64,000 bases of DNA from positions 248,001-312,000 of the forward strand of contig NZ_FNJN01000005.1 in the NCBI RefSeq assembly GCF_900104345.1, given 5' to 3'. The notes below the pieces were generated by a model, which was given only the letters and a program-made list of their open reading frames with translations, did not search any database and was not told the origin of the DNA. The translations under genes and the position numbers were made by a program. Of the stretch, positions 7,346 to 16,550 are shown piece by piece. Numbering within the stretch: position 1 is the stretch's first letter; every line of letters starts with the position of its first letter. The DNA is from Microbacterium testaceum StLB037 (GTDB taxonomy: Bacteria; Actinomycetota; Actinomycetes; Actinomycetales; Microbacteriaceae).

Positions 7346-7696
7346 ATGTCCGAGTACTTCGACCGCACAGCCGACAAGACCTTCACGAAGGTCTACAAGG
7401 CCGAGACACCCGACATCCTCGCCGCGTTCGCCGCGTTCGACCAGGCCGTGTTCGCCCCCGAGGGGCGCGCGATCCCGCTGAAGTACCGCGAGCTCATCGC
7501 CCTGGCCGTCGGCATCACGACCCAGTGCGTGTACTGCATCGACGGGCACTCGCAGAACGCCGTCAAGGCCGGTGCCACCGAAGCCGAGCTCGCCGAGGCC
7601 GCCTGGGTCGCGACCGCGATCCGCGCGGGCGGCGGCTACGCGCACGGACGTCTCGCGTTCAAGCTCGCCGACGACGCCCGCCCCCACGAGCACTGA
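7346..7696 (+). CDS. carboxymuconolactone decarboxylase/AhpD-like protein
   Basis: A 116-residue protein with the AhpD-fold active-site pattern: TTQCVYCIDGHSQNAVKAG near residues 56-74 holds the CxxC pair and a following His, with Glu in YRELIALAVG upstream. Proteins of this kind are peroxidase-linked redox proteins or uncharacterised CMD-like proteins; the CxxC argues for redox function and against a true lactone decarboxylase. A GGGAGG ribosome site precedes the ATG. It is followed by an M20 gene after only 4 bases, so they are probably co-transcribed, but a functional link is unclear. Confidence 0.85.
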   Translation: MSEYFDRTADKTFTKVYKAETPDILAAFAAFDQAVFAPEGRAIPLKYRELIALAVGITTQCVYCIDGHSQNAVKAGATEAELAEAAWVATAIRAGGGYAHGRLAFKLADDARPHEH

Positions 7697-7700
7697 CCCC

Positions 7701-9032
7701 GTGACCGACCTGGCCGACGGGGCTGAGACGCCCCAGCCCGGTCCTCTCGAGATCGAGGCGCTCGAGCACATCCGCGCCCTGATCCGCATCGACAGCGTCA
7801 ACACGGGTGAGGCGGCGACCATCGGCGACGGCGAGACGCGCGCCGCGCTCTACGTCAAGGAGCACCTCGACGAGGTCGGCTACGAGACGGTTCTGGTCGA
7901 GCCCCGCCCGGGGCGCGCGAGCGTGGTCGCCCGGCTGGCCGGTTCGTATCCGGATGCCGGCGCCCTCGTCGCCCACGCGCACCTCGACGTCGTACCGGTC
8001 GACGCCGACGACTGGACGCACCCGCCCTTCGGCGCCGAGATCCACGACGGCCTGCTCTACGGTCGCGGGGCCGTCGACATGAAGGACTTCGCCGGCATGC
8101 TGCTGGCCATCGCCAGGGCGTTCCGCCGCGACGGGGTCGTTCCGCGGCGCGACCTGATCTTCGCGTTCTTCGCCGACGAAGAGGCCGGGGGCGTCTGGGG
8201 CGCGCGATGGCTCGTCGAGAACCGCCCCGAGCTCTTCGCCGGGGCCACCGAGGCGCTCAGCGAGGTCGGCGGCTTCTCGATCCCCCTGCCCGACGACCGC
8301 CGCGCGTACCTCGTCGCGACCGCGGAGAAGGGCGTGACGGTCGCCACGCTGACCGCCCGCGGAGCCGCGGCGCACGGCTCCCGCCCCACCGCCGACAACG
8401 CGGTCGTGCGCCTCGCGCGGGCCGTGGCCGCGGTCGGCGCGCATCGGTTCCCCGTCGTGCGGACCGCGACGCTCGAGCGCTTCCTCGAGGTCTACGGACG
8501 CGCCAGCGGCGAGCCCCTCGACGGCGACGATCTGTCTCGCCTGGGGTTCTCGGCATCCGTCATCGATGCGGGGGCGCGCAACACCGTCTCGCCGACCGTG
8601 CTCACGGCAGGGGGCAAGATCAACGTCATCCCCGCCTCGGCGAGCGCGACGCTCGACGTGCGCGTGGTGCCCGGGCAGGCGGACGCGCTGCGCGAAGAGC
8701 TCGCAGACGTCGTCGGCGACGGCATCGAGATCGCGTGGTCGCGGTACATCCCGGCGATCGAGGCTCCGGCCGAGGGGCGGCTGATGGACGTGCTGCAGGA
8801 TGCCGTGACCGCCGAAGACCCCGACGGCACCGTCGTGCCGTATCTGCTGCCCGCCAGCACCGACAACAAGCACCTCAGTCGTCTCGGCATCCGGGGCTAC
8901 GGCTTCGTGCCGCTGCGCGTGCCGGCAGACTTCGACGTGTTCGGGCAGTTCCACACGGCCGACGAATGCGTGCCGGTGGAAGCCCTGTTCTTCGGGACGC
9001 GCGTGACGGCGCGGATCCTGCGCGACGCCTAG
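7701..9032 (+). CDS. M20 family metallopeptidase (ArgE/DapE-like)
   Basis: A 443-residue dinuclear zinc hydrolase from GTG 7701. Family motifs in order: AHAHLDVVP (about 91-99), the YGRGAVDMKDF block with the bridging Asp (about 126), and the ADEEAGG catalytic glutamates (about 160). A dimerisation lid lies at about 205-330 and a late HTADE metal-ligand segment near the end. M20 enzymes of this subgroup remove acyl groups from amino acids or cleave dipeptides. It lies directly upstream of a polar amino-acid ABC transporter, so it may act on an imported N-acyl amino acid. The substrate is not readable from sequence. Confidence 0.88.
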   Translation: MTDLADGAETPQPGPLEIEALEHIRALIRIDSVNTGEAATIGDGETRAALYVKEHLDEVGYETVLVEPRPGRASVVARLAGSYPDAGALVAHAHLDVVPVDADDWTHPPFGAEIHDGLLYGRGAVDMKDFAGMLLAIARAFRRDGVVPRRDLIFAFFADEEAGGVWGARWLVENRPELFAGATEALSEVGGFSIPLPDDRRAYLVATAEKGVTVATLTARGAAAHGSRPTADNAVVRLARAVAAVGAHRFPVVRTATLERFLEVYGRASGEPLDGDDLSRLGFSASVIDAGARNTVSPTVLTAGGKINVIPASASATLDVRVVPGQADALREELADVVGDGIEIAWSRYIPAIEAPAEGRLMDVLQDAVTAEDPDGTVVPYLLPASTDNKHLSRLGIRGYGFVPLRVPADFDVFGQFHTADECVPVEALFFGTRVTARILRDA

Positions 9033-9095
9033 GGCCTGCGTCCGCAACCGGCGACCGTACCGCCCCGAGGGCGTCGGCCGCCGACGTGTTACCCC

Positions 9096-9133
9096 GCGTG
9101 GCGGTGGGTTTCGGCGCGTGGCGGGGCGTTTCG
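9096..9133. repeat. two 18-base imperfect direct repeats (period 20)
   Basis: GCGTGGCGGTGGGTTTCG at 9096-9113 and GCGTGGCGGGGCGTTTCG at 9116-9133 match at 16 of 18 positions. They sit about 100 bases before the ABC permease start, in the only gap of the operon, and may be tandem regulator half-sites. Confidence 0.5.
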
Positions 9134-9232
9134 ACCTGTGAATCGGCGCCTCGCGGGCCGTTCGACCCCGTCATAGCGTTTCGGTCACCCACCGGCACCC
9201 CGTGCCGTTTCGGACAGCCCGAGGAGCACGCC

Positions 9233-10276
9233 ATGACCACCACCGCGCCGGCCCCCGCCGACCGCTCGACAGCGCCCGCGACGGCGCCACGGTCGACCGC
9301 CAAGGTCGATCTCGGCACCATCGCCGTCGTGCCCACCCGTCACTGGTGGCGCTGGATCCTCAGCGCCCTGCTGCTGTTCGTCGTCGCCCAGTTCGCCTGG
9401 AGCCTCGTGACGAACGACCGCTACATGTGGGGGACGTTCGCGCAGTACTTCTTCTCGGAGCCGGTGCTGATCGGCATCGGCTACACGCTCTCGCTCACCG
9501 CGATCTCGGCCGTCGTCGGCTTCTCGCTGGGTACGCTGCTGGCCCTCGGCCGGCTGTCGGCGTCTCCGCTGCTGGGCGGGGTGGCGTGGGGCTACATCTG
9601 GTTCTTCCGCTCGGTGCCCCTCGTCGTGCAGATCATCGTCTGGTACAACCTCGGCTACCTCTACCCGACGCTGGGACTCGGCACCCCCTTCACCACCGAT
9701 TTTTGGATCGTGGAGTTCCCCACGGTCCAGCTCGTCAGCGCGTTCGCCGCCGCGATCCTCGGACTCGGGCTGCACCAGGCGGCGTACTCGGCCGAGATCA
9801 TCCGCGGCGGGCTCGTCTCGGTGGATCCCGGTCAGCACGAGGCGGCCGCGGCGCTCGGGATCCCGGCATCCCGTCGTCTTTTCCGCATCATCCTGCCGCA
9901 GGCGATGCGCTCGATCGTGCCCAACGCCACCAACGAGATCATCGGGCTCGTGAAGGGCGCGTCGGTCGTCTTCGTCATCGCGATCCCCGAGCTGTTCTAC
10001 GCCGTGCAGGTGATCTACAACCGCAACAGCCGCGTGATCCCGCTGCTGCTGGTCGCGGTGGTCTGGTACACGCTCATCACGACGATCCTGAGCATCGCGC
10101 AGTACTACATCGAGCGGTACTACGCCCGCGGGTCGGCTCGCGCGCTCCCCCCGACGCCGGCGCAGCGAGCCCGTTCGTGGGTGAGTACGCAGTGGGCGCG
10201 GCTCGGCGACTCCCCCGCTCCCCCGAGAGGGCCGGATGCCGAGACCCCCGCCGCCCCGAAGGGAGGCCGGGCATGA
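9233..10276 (+). CDS. polar amino-acid ABC transporter, permease
   Basis: A 347-residue inner-membrane protein with a roughly 40-residue Ala/Pro-rich N-terminal tail, five to six hydrophobic segments and a polar C-terminal tail. The EAA loop contacting the ATPase is visible around EAAAALGIPASRRLFRIILP, with the HisM/GlnP-type signature. ALIGNED genes follow in the order permease, ATPase, binding protein. Only one permease gene is present, so it probably forms a homodimer. The substrate is likely an amino acid or a small derivative. The ATG follows a GAGGAG ribosome site. Confidence 0.9.
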   Translation: MTTTAPAPADRSTAPATAPRSTAKVDLGTIAVVPTRHWWRWILSALLLFVVAQFAWSLVTNDRYMWGTFAQYFFSEPVLIGIGYTLSLTAISAVVGFSLGTLLALGRLSASPLLGGVAWGYIWFFRSVPLVVQIIVWYNLGYLYPTLGLGTPFTTDFWIVEFPTVQLVSAFAAAILGLGLHQAAYSAEIIRGGLVSVDPGQHEAAAALGIPASRRLFRIILPQAMRSIVPNATNEIIGLVKGASVVFVIAIPELFYAVQVIYNRNSRVIPLLLVAVVWYTLITTILSIAQYYIERYYARGSARALPPTPAQRARSWVSTQWARLGDSPAPPRGPDAETPAAPKGGRA

Positions 10277-11055
10277 GCGCGGTCACCGCCACCCGCGGAC
10301 TCGTCGAGGTGCATAACGTGCGCAAGAGCTTCCACGGCGTCGAGGTGCTGAAGGGCATCGACCTCACCGTCGAGCCGGGCGAGGTCGTGGCCCTGCTGGG
10401 CCCGAGCGGCTCGGGCAAGTCGACGCTGCTGCGCACCATCAACCACCTCGAGACCGTGGACGCCGGCTCTGTCACGGTCGACGGCGAATTCATCGGCTAC
10501 GAGCTGCGCCACGGAAAGCTGCACGAGCTGCGCGAGCGCGAGATCCTGCAGCGACGGACGCAGGTGGGGATCGTGTTCCAGAACTTCCACCTCTTTCCGC
10601 ACCTCACCGCCCTCGAGAACATCACCGAGGCGCCGCTCGCGCTCAAGCGTTTGAGTAAGAGCGAAGCGCGCGAGCTCGCCCTCGGCCTGCTCGACCGGGT
10701 GGGCCTCGCCGAGAAGGCCGACGCCTACCCTCGCCAACTTTCGGGCGGTCAGCAGCAACGCGTCGCGATCGCCCGCGCCCTCGCGCTGCAGCCGAAGGTG
10801 CTGCTGTTCGACGAACCGACGAGCGCCCTCGACCCCGAGCTGGTGGGCGAGGTGCTCGACGTGATCCGCGACCTCGCGAAGCTCGGCACCACGCTGGTCA
10901 TCGTCACGCACGAGATCGGCTTCGCCCGCGAGGTCGCCGACCGCGTGGTCTTCCTCGACGAGGGCCGCATCGTCGAGGAGGGCACGCCCAACGAGGTGCT
11001 CACCCGACCGCGGCACGCGCGCACCCGCGAGTTCGTCGCGAAGGTGCTCGGCTGA
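10273..11055 (+). CDS. polar amino-acid ABC transporter, ATP-binding protein
   Basis: A 260-residue nucleotide-binding subunit of the GlnQ/HisP class. The Walker A GPSGSGKST is at about 43-51, the Q-loop lies in VFQNFHLFPHLTALEN, the signature is LSGGQQQR and the Walker B is LLFDEPTSALDPE, followed by the switch His in VTHE. It is complete and of usual length. The start overlaps the permease stop (ATGA), giving tight coupling. It powers import through the membrane subunit just upstream. Confidence 0.95.
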   Translation: MSAVTATRGLVEVHNVRKSFHGVEVLKGIDLTVEPGEVVALLGPSGSGKSTLLRTINHLETVDAGSVTVDGEFIGYELRHGKLHELREREILQRRTQVGIVFQNFHLFPHLTALENITEAPLALKRLSKSEARELALGLLDRVGLAEKADAYPRQLSGGQQQRVAIARALALQPKVLLFDEPTSALDPELVGEVLDVIRDLAKLGTTLVIVTHEIGFAREVADRVVFLDEGRIVEEGTPNEVLTRPRHARTREFVAKVLG

Positions 11056-11167
11056 CCCCACCCCTCTCGGGCCTCGCCACGCGCGGGCCCGCTCCCACCC
11101 GTACCCGAGACCGAGGCGCGACACCGCCGCCGCGGCATCCATCCCGCACCACCACAGGAGACACAGC

Positions 11168-12148
11168 ATGGCACTCAGCAAGAAGCAGGGCATCGCCCTC
11201 GGCGTGATCGCCGCAGCCCTCGTCGCCCTCGTCGGCGTCGGCGTCACCATCGGCCTCAACCGACCGGCCGATGCGGTCGCGGCGCCCGAGCCCTCGGCAT
11301 CCGCCACGAACACCCCCGCGGAATGGGTGCACACCGACGCCGTGCCCGACGCCGTCGCGGCCCTCAAGGCGAGCGGCTTCACCCCCATCGAGCCGGGCAA
11401 GCTGACGGTCGCGGTGGGCGCCTTCACCCCGCCGCTCAGCTACGTGCCCGAGGGCGAGACACTGCCGTCGGGCACCGAGCCCAACATCGGTTCGCTCATC
11501 GCCGAGGGCCTCGGCCTCGAGTACAACCCGGTCGTGGTGGCGTGGGCGGACTGGCCCCTCGGCATCCAGTCGGGAAAGTACGACCTGATCACCGCCAACG
11601 TCACGGTGACCGAGGAGCGCAAGGAGCTCTACGACTTCGCGAGCTACCGACAGGACCTGCTGGGCTTCGCCGTGCGCGCCGACAGCTCGATCGCGAAGAT
11701 CGAGACCGCCGACGACATCTCGGGGCTGAAGATCGTCGTCGGCTCGGGCACCAACCAAGAGAAGGTGCTGCTGAGCTGGAACCAGGAGCTCTCCGCCGCA
11801 GGCAAGGCCCCCGCCGACCTGCAGTACTACGACGACAACGCCGCAGCGACCCTCGCTCTGCTCTCGGGCCGCGTCGACGCGACGTTCGGGCCGAACGCGA
11901 CCGCCGCGTGGGCGGCACGCGACACCGGTGAGACGAAGGTCGTCGGCGTGGTCCCGGGCGGGTACCCGCTGCAGGCCGACATCGCCGCGGGCACCAAGAA
12001 GGGCAACGGCCTCGTCGAGCCGGTGCAGATCGTGCTGAACGACCTGATCGCGAACGGGACCTACGCCGAGGTTCTGAAGGCGTGGAACCTCACGTCCGAG
12101 GGAATCGAGACCTCGCAGATCAACCCCCCGGGACTCCCGAAGTCCTGA
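11168..12148 (+). CDS. amino-acid ABC transporter substrate-binding protein, membrane-anchored
   Basis: A 326-residue family-3 type binding protein. After MALSKKQG there is a hydrophobic segment (about 9-31) but no lipobox cysteine, and no cysteine follows it, so the protein is probably held by an uncleaved helix or released by signal peptidase I and is not a lipoprotein. The binding domain starts near residue 80 (LTVAVGAFTPPLSYVPEG) and ends near the C-terminus. A Ser/Ala/Pro linker separates anchor and domain. An AGGAGA ribosome site precedes the ATG, and a strong terminator follows the stop. Confidence 0.88.
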   Translation: MALSKKQGIALGVIAAALVALVGVGVTIGLNRPADAVAAPEPSASATNTPAEWVHTDAVPDAVAALKASGFTPIEPGKLTVAVGAFTPPLSYVPEGETLPSGTEPNIGSLIAEGLGLEYNPVVVAWADWPLGIQSGKYDLITANVTVTEERKELYDFASYRQDLLGFAVRADSSIAKIETADDISGLKIVVGSGTNQEKVLLSWNQELSAAGKAPADLQYYDDNAAATLALLSGRVDATFGPNATAAWAARDTGETKVVGVVPGGYPLQADIAAGTKKGNGLVEPVQIVLNDLIANGTYAEVLKAWNLTSEGIETSQINPPGLPKS

Positions 12149-12153
12149 ACCCT

Positions 12154-12187
12154 CGAGGGGCCCGGTCTTCCGAGACCGGGCCCCTCG
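12154..12187 (+). terminator. strong hairpin terminator of the ABC transporter operon
   Basis: A perfect 15-base-pair stem (12154-12168 with 12173-12187) closed by the tetraloop TCCG, 6 bases after the binding-protein stop. No T tract follows, as is usual for high-GC actinobacteria. Confidence 0.85.
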
Positions 12188-12200
12188 CACGCCTGATGGA

Positions 12201-12725
12201 ATGGATGCCATGACCACCTCGCCCGTCTCGTCACTGACCATCAGGCTCGTCGCCCCGCACGAGTACACCGAGGCCGGCCGCGTCACCGCGGAGGCGTACC
12301 GGCAGAGCTACGACGGGCTCACCGACAGCTACCTCTCGTCGCTCGCCGACGTCGACGGGCGCGTCGCGCTCGGCGAGGTCTGGGTTGCGCTCGACGGTGA
12401 AGAGATCGTCGGCACGGTGTGGACGCCGCGCCCCGGCGAGCGCCTCTCCGAGCTCGCCGAGGAGGGCGAGCTCGATTTCCGTCAGCTCGCGGTCGCGCCC
12501 TCGGCCCGCGGGCGCGGCGTCGGAGAGGCGCTCACCCGGCACGCGATCGCTCTCGCTCGCGAGAGAGGGGCGTTCCGCGTCGTCATGAACAGCGGACCCG
12601 AGATGCTCGGCGCGAACGCGCTCTACCTGAAGCTCGGCTTCCGCCGCCTCACCGAGCGCGAGCACCCGGTCGAGGTGGAACCGGGTCGGTCCCTCGATCT
12701 GCGGGCGTTCGGCCTCGACCTCTGA
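12201..12725 (+). CDS. GNAT family N-acetyltransferase
   Basis: A 174-residue acetyltransferase. The acetyl-CoA-binding motif A is clear: LDFRQLAVAPSARGRGVGEAL (R-x-x-G-x-G/A form) near residues 90-112, followed by the motif B helix GANALYLKLGFRR. The start may be the ATG at 12201 or at 12210 (residue 4); neither has a good ribosome site. It follows the terminator of the transporter operon and precedes an alpha/beta hydrolase with its own promoter, so it is probably a single-gene unit. The acceptor substrate is unknown. Confidence 0.85.
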   Translation: MDAMTTSPVSSLTIRLVAPHEYTEAGRVTAEAYRQSYDGLTDSYLSSLADVDGRVALGEVWVALDGEEIVGTVWTPRPGERLSELAEEGELDFRQLAVAPSARGRGVGEALTRHAIALARERGAFRVVMNSGPEMLGANALYLKLGFRRLTEREHPVEVEPGRSLDLRAFGLDL

Positions 12726-12822
12726 CGGGCGCGGGGCGCGGCGGTCGCTCGGGGGAATCCGACCGGAACGGGGGCGCGCAAGCCTCACCCGCCCTCGTCG
12801 CGGCGGGCATACGGTGGCATCC

Positions 12823-13566
12823 GTGACGGGGAAGACGGTTCGCGACCATGCGGTGCACGGGCTCGCGTTCCGGTCGTTCTCCAGCCGCCGCGACGGACGC
12901 CCGGTCTTCGTGCTCATCCACGGCATCGGAATGTCGCACCGCTACCTGACCCGCCTGCACGACGAACTGGCGCGGGATGCCGAGGTGCACACCATCGACC
13001 TGCCCGGTTTCGGCGGGCTCCCCAAACCGCGCCGGGCCGCCGACATCGCCGACGTCGCGAGGGCGCTGGGCCACGTGCTCGACGCTCTCCGCGTCCGATC
13101 CGCGGTGCTCGTGGGCCACTCGATGGGTGCACAGTGGGTCGTGGAGCTGGGGGTGCAGCGTCCCGACCTCGCGGGCGCCGTGGTGACGATCGGCCCCGTG
13201 ACCGACGATCGGAGGCGCGGCGCGCTCACGCAAGCGCTGCTGTTGGCTCGCGACTCCGCTCTCGAACCGCCCCGCCCCAACGCGATCGTCTTCTCGGACT
13301 ATCTGCGCTGCGGCCCCGTCTGGTACGCCCGCCAGGCGGTCCACATGCTGCGTTACCCGACCGAGGACCGCGTCGCCGGGCTGACGGTTCCGCTCCTGGT
13401 CGTCCGCGGAAGCGACGATCCCATCGCCTCGCAGTCGTGGGCGCAGCGGCTCGCCGCCCGCGCGCCCGCCGCGACGGTGGCGGTGATCGCCGGCCACCGC
13501 CACCTCGCGCAGTTCACCGCTGCGCCCGCGGTCGCCGCACGCATCCGCTCGCTCGTCAGCGGGTGA
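12823..13566 (+). CDS. alpha/beta hydrolase
   Basis: A serine hydrolase of about 247 residues. HGIGMSHRY near the N-terminus provides the oxyanion-hole region, GHSMGAQ the nucleophile elbow, SDDPIA the acid segment and GHRHLAQ the catalytic histidine, so the triad is complete. The GTG at 12823 is preferred to an in-frame GTG at 12814 because TACGGT (12810-12815) ends 7 bases before it, as in leaderless genes. Its 3' end overlaps the convergent APC permease by 11 bases. The substrate is unknown. Confidence 0.82.
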   Translation: MTGKTVRDHAVHGLAFRSFSSRRDGRPVFVLIHGIGMSHRYLTRLHDELARDAEVHTIDLPGFGGLPKPRRAADIADVARALGHVLDALRVRSAVLVGHSMGAQWVVELGVQRPDLAGAVVTIGPVTDDRRRGALTQALLLARDSALEPPRPNAIVFSDYLRCGPVWYARQAVHMLRYPTEDRVAGLTVPLLVVRGSDDPIASQSWAQRLAARAPAATVAVIAGHRHLAQFTAAPAVAARIRSLVSG

Positions 13567-14890
13567 CCTCGCGCGCGGGCTGGTCCTCGTGACGCCGACC
13601 CCGCCGGGCGAGGAAGTACAGGCCGACGCCGACCGCCAGGAGCACCGCGCCGAAGACCCAGACCGTGGGGCTCTGCTGGCTGACCAGCAGAAGGCACGAT
13701 GCGATGCCGAGCACGGGGACGAAGGTCCACACGCGGAAATGCTCGTGCTCGACGCGGTCACGACGCAGGACCAGCACCGAGACGTTCGCGCTGAGGAAGA
13801 CGAACAGCAGCAGCAGCACGACGGTCTCGGCGAGGAGTGTCAGGTCTCCGACCAGGGTGAGGAGCATCGCGACAAGGGTCGTGGCGAGGATCGCGACCCA
13901 CGGCGTGCGGCGTTTCGGCAGCACCCGCGACAGCGCCCGGGGCAGCAGGCCCTGCTCGGCCATGCCGTAGGTCAGACGACTGGCCATGATCATCGTCAGC
14001 AGAGCGCCGTTGGCGACCGCGATGAGCGCGATGAGGCTGAACAACCACGACGGGATGGCGACGCCGCTCGCCTCGACGACCGAGAGCAGCGGTCCGCTGG
14101 ATTCCGCGAGTTGTTCCGGCGGGAGGGCGATGCTGCTGGCGAGACCGACGAGCACGTAGACGAGACCCGCCGCGCCGAGGGCGGCGAAGAGGGCCCGAGG
14201 GTACATCTTCGAGGGCTCCTTGACCTCCTCGATCATGTTGGCCGACGTCTCGAACCCGACGAACGAGTAGTAGGCGATGATCGCGCCCGCCAGCACGGCC
14301 GTCGCCACCCCCACGTCCTCGGGCGTCTGTGTCACGCGCGAAACGTCGCCGCCGCCCCCGGCGAGCAGCACGCCCACCACCACGACCACGATGACGAGAC
14401 CGCTCACCTCGATCGCGGTCATCACGAAGTTGGCGCCCATCGATTCCCGGATGCCGCGGGCATTGAGCGCCGCGACGATGCCGAGGAACACGATGGCCAC
14501 CGGCACCACGGGCAGATCGACGAAGGTCGCGAGGTACTCGCCCGCGAAAGCGATCGAGAGGCCCGCGGCGCTCGTGACTCCCGCCGCGAGCATGCAGAAG
14601 CCCACGAGGAACGAAAGGAGTCGATTCTTGAACGCCCTCTCCGCGAACACCGCCGCGCCTCCCGCGCGCGGATACTTTGTCACCAACTCGGCGTACGACC
14701 CGGCCGTGAGCAAGGCCAACAGCAGGGCCGCGAGGAGCGGCGCCCAGAGCATCCCGCCGACGCGTTCCGACAGCACGCCCATCAGCGCGTAGATCCCGGC
14801 GCCCAGGACGTCGCCGAGGATGAACGCGAACAACAACGGTCCGCCGATACCGCGCCGGAGGGTGGAGGGCGCGGGGGTCTCAGTGCTCAT
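13556..14890 (-). CDS. APC family amino-acid permease
   Basis: A 444-residue membrane protein with about 12 hydrophobic helices. The opening FILGDVLGAGIYALMGVL matches the unwound first helix of APC transporters (GxG-type substrate-binding turn), and ANMIEEVKEPSKMYPRAL is the conserved cytoplasmic loop. It should exchange or import an amino acid or amine. The promoter looks leaderless: reading on the minus strand, TACGGT (14898-14903) ends 7 bases before the ATG. The gene ends tail-to-tail with the alpha/beta hydrolase, with no separate terminator visible. Confidence 0.9.
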   Translation of the reverse strand: MSTETPAPSTLRRGIGGPLLFAFILGDVLGAGIYALMGVLSERVGGMLWAPLLAALLLALLTAGSYAELVTKYPRAGGAAVFAERAFKNRLLSFLVGFCMLAAGVTSAAGLSIAFAGEYLATFVDLPVVPVAIVFLGIVAALNARGIRESMGANFVMTAIEVSGLVIVVVVVGVLLAGGGGDVSRVTQTPEDVGVATAVLAGAIIAYYSFVGFETSANMIEEVKEPSKMYPRALFAALGAAGLVYVLVGLASSIALPPEQLAESSGPLLSVVEASGVAIPSWLFSLIALIAVANGALLTMIMASRLTYGMAEQGLLPRALSRVLPKRRTPWVAILATTLVAMLLTLVGDLTLLAETVVLLLLFVFLSANVSVLVLRRDRVEHEHFRVWTFVPVLGIASCLLLVSQQSPTVWVFGAVLLAVGVGLYFLARRGRRHEDQPAREVTR

Positions 14891-15050
14891 TCGGCCGACC
14901 GTAGGTTCGTCGGCGGTGGTTCTCGAAGCGGGTTGACAGGGGCGGGGGCGGGGGCCGCGGGGCGCACAACCTCCGCGAGCCGCACACGCTCAGTCGGCAT
15001 CCCGCCGATCGGACGGAGGATGCTCGAATCGCTGAGGGGGCGCTCGGGGC

Positions 15051-15560
15051 TCAGCCCGTCAGCACCTTCTCGAAGCAACGCGAGGCGGGGAACCTCACGT
15101 ACGGCGGGTAGATGTCAATCGCCCGATAACCGAGCTTCTCGTACAGGGCGATCGCCTCGGGCTGCCGATTGCCCGTTTGCAGGATGAGCCGAGCTGCGCC
15201 GCGCTCCCGGCCGAGGCGTTCGAGCTCGCCCATGAGCGCCTGGCTCGCGCCACGACCGCGCGCGCGGGGGTCGACGAACACGCGTTTGACCTCGAGCTCG
15301 TCGCCGAGGCGACGCAAGGCGGCGTGACCGACCGCGACGCCTTCGGCATCCCGGACGAGGATCACCTCGACGATCGTGGCCGGGTCGACGGCGAAGTCCT
15401 CGGCCAGCACAGCGCGGGTCTCGTCATCGAAGGCCGCGTACACCTCGGCATAGCGCGGGCTGATTTCGTCGTCCATCGCGGCGCGCAGCGCGACGGCCCG
15501 CTCGTCGTCCCACGAGACGTTCTCGATCGTCCACGCCTCGGTCGCCGCCCTGCCCGTCAT
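15051..15560 (-). CDS. GNAT family N-acetyltransferase
   Basis: A 169-residue acetyltransferase with motif A VKRVFVDPRARGRGASQALM at about 93-112 and motif B ALYEKLGYRAIDIYPPY. The C-terminus YVRFPASRCFEK is typical of the small YedL/ElaA-like group. The start ATG overlaps the stop of the DUF1684 gene (ATGA), so the two are translated together. Some 160 bases downstream to the APC gene hold no clear terminator. The substrate is unknown. Confidence 0.87.
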   Translation of the reverse strand: MTGRAATEAWTIENVSWDDERAVALRAAMDDEISPRYAEVYAAFDDETRAVLAEDFAVDPATIVEVILVRDAEGVAVGHAALRRLGDELEVKRVFVDPRARGRGASQALMGELERLGRERGAARLILQTGNRQPEAIALYEKLGYRAIDIYPPYVRFPASRCFEKVLTG

Positions 15561-16393
15561 GAGCGGACCGCCTGGATGCCGGCATCCGTCGCCACTCCCT
15601 CGGCCCGCGAGAGCGGCGTCTTCTCCCCCGCCTCCACGGCGAACGGCAGACGGTTCCGGGCGGGCGGCAGGGGGCAGGTCGCGAAGTCGGTGTACGCGCA
15701 GGGCAGGTTCGTCGCGCGGGTGAAGTCGATGACCGTGCGGCCCTCGGCGTCCGGTGCGGCGACCGTGACCGACCGGTTCGCCGCGTACGTCGTGACGCCG
15801 CTCGTCGCGTCGGTGAAGAGGACGAGCAGGTCGCCCGGTCGATGACCGGGAAAGGCGACGAGGCGATGAGGGGCGCCGTCGAACTCGAAGGCGAGCTCTC
15901 CCGGCGCGTCGTAGACGTGCGTCAGGCCGTCGACGGCCGCTCCGACTTCGTACGCCCGTGGGTGCGCGTACGCCTCGAACCGCACGTCGATACGCCAACG
16001 GGGATCGGCCGGATAGGCGGGAGTTCCCGCGTACCGCGACAGGTAGTCCGCGTCCGGCCGGCGGGGGCGGAGGAGGTCGCGGCCACCTCGGCGGGCCACC
16101 TCGATCACCCCGCCGTCGAAGCCGACGGTCACGTCGCCGCGCTCGTCCAGGGGACCGAACGCGAACCGGACGCGGACCGTCCCACCCTCGACCTCCAGGG
16201 ATTCCCCCTCGGCGAGATCGACGACGGGTCCGTCTTCCCCGGTGTGCCAGATCCCCGGAAGGCCCGGGATGCCGGTGGGCCGCTCGCCCAGCCAGTACAG
16301 GCCCGTGATCGCCAGGAATCCGTGGGGGTCGGCACGGCGACGCTCGTGCGCCTCGTGCCAAGCGGTCCACTGCTCGGCGAAGGTCTCGGTCAT
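15557..16393 (-). CDS. DUF1684 family protein
   Basis: A 278-residue protein, start ATG at 16393 behind a GAGGGAG ribosome site. Recognised from the conserved opening WxxWHxxHERRRADPHGFLAITGLYWL region and the C-terminal block CAYTDFATCPLPPARNRL followed by FAVEAGEK, both diagnostic of DUF1684. The family is beta-rich and uncharacterised; the two Cys in the C-terminal block are conserved. There is no signal peptide. It is coupled to a GNAT gene by a 4-base overlap. The upstream gap holds the poly-G tract about 60 bases from the start. Confidence 0.85.
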   Translation of the reverse strand: MTETFAEQWTAWHEAHERRRADPHGFLAITGLYWLGERPTGIPGLPGIWHTGEDGPVVDLAEGESLEVEGGTVRVRFAFGPLDERGDVTVGFDGGVIEVARRGGRDLLRPRRPDADYLSRYAGTPAYPADPRWRIDVRFEAYAHPRAYEVGAAVDGLTHVYDAPGELAFEFDGAPHRLVAFPGHRPGDLLVLFTDATSGVTTYAANRSVTVAAPDAEGRTVIDFTRATNLPCAYTDFATCPLPPARNRLPFAVEAGEKTPLSRAEGVATDAGIQAVRS

Positions 16394-16452
16394 CGTTCTC
16401 CCTCGAGGACGGGTCCCCTCCAGCATGCATCGCGACGCCCGTCTCGGGCGCG

Positions 16453-16513
<61 letters not shown>

Positions 16514-16520
16514 GGAAACG

Positions 16521-16550
16521 CGGCGTCACCCGCCGTCACCCGCCGTCACG
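16521..16550. repeat. three tandem 10-base repeats CGSCGTCACS
   Basis: CGGCGTCACC, CGCCGTCACC and CGCCGTCACG follow each other without spacing just after the poly-G tract. Too short for CRISPR; they may be tandem binding sites or slippage products. Confidence 0.7.

Noticed and set aside
14925..14945. TTGACA at 14933 as another member of the TTGACA-N39-TANNNT promoter group
   Set aside because: Lacks the AAGTTGACAA context and the second half-site, and no gene on the plus strand follows at the right distance.
16521..16550. Tandem 10-base repeats as a CRISPR array
   Set aside because: Repeat unit far too short, no spacers, no cas genes.
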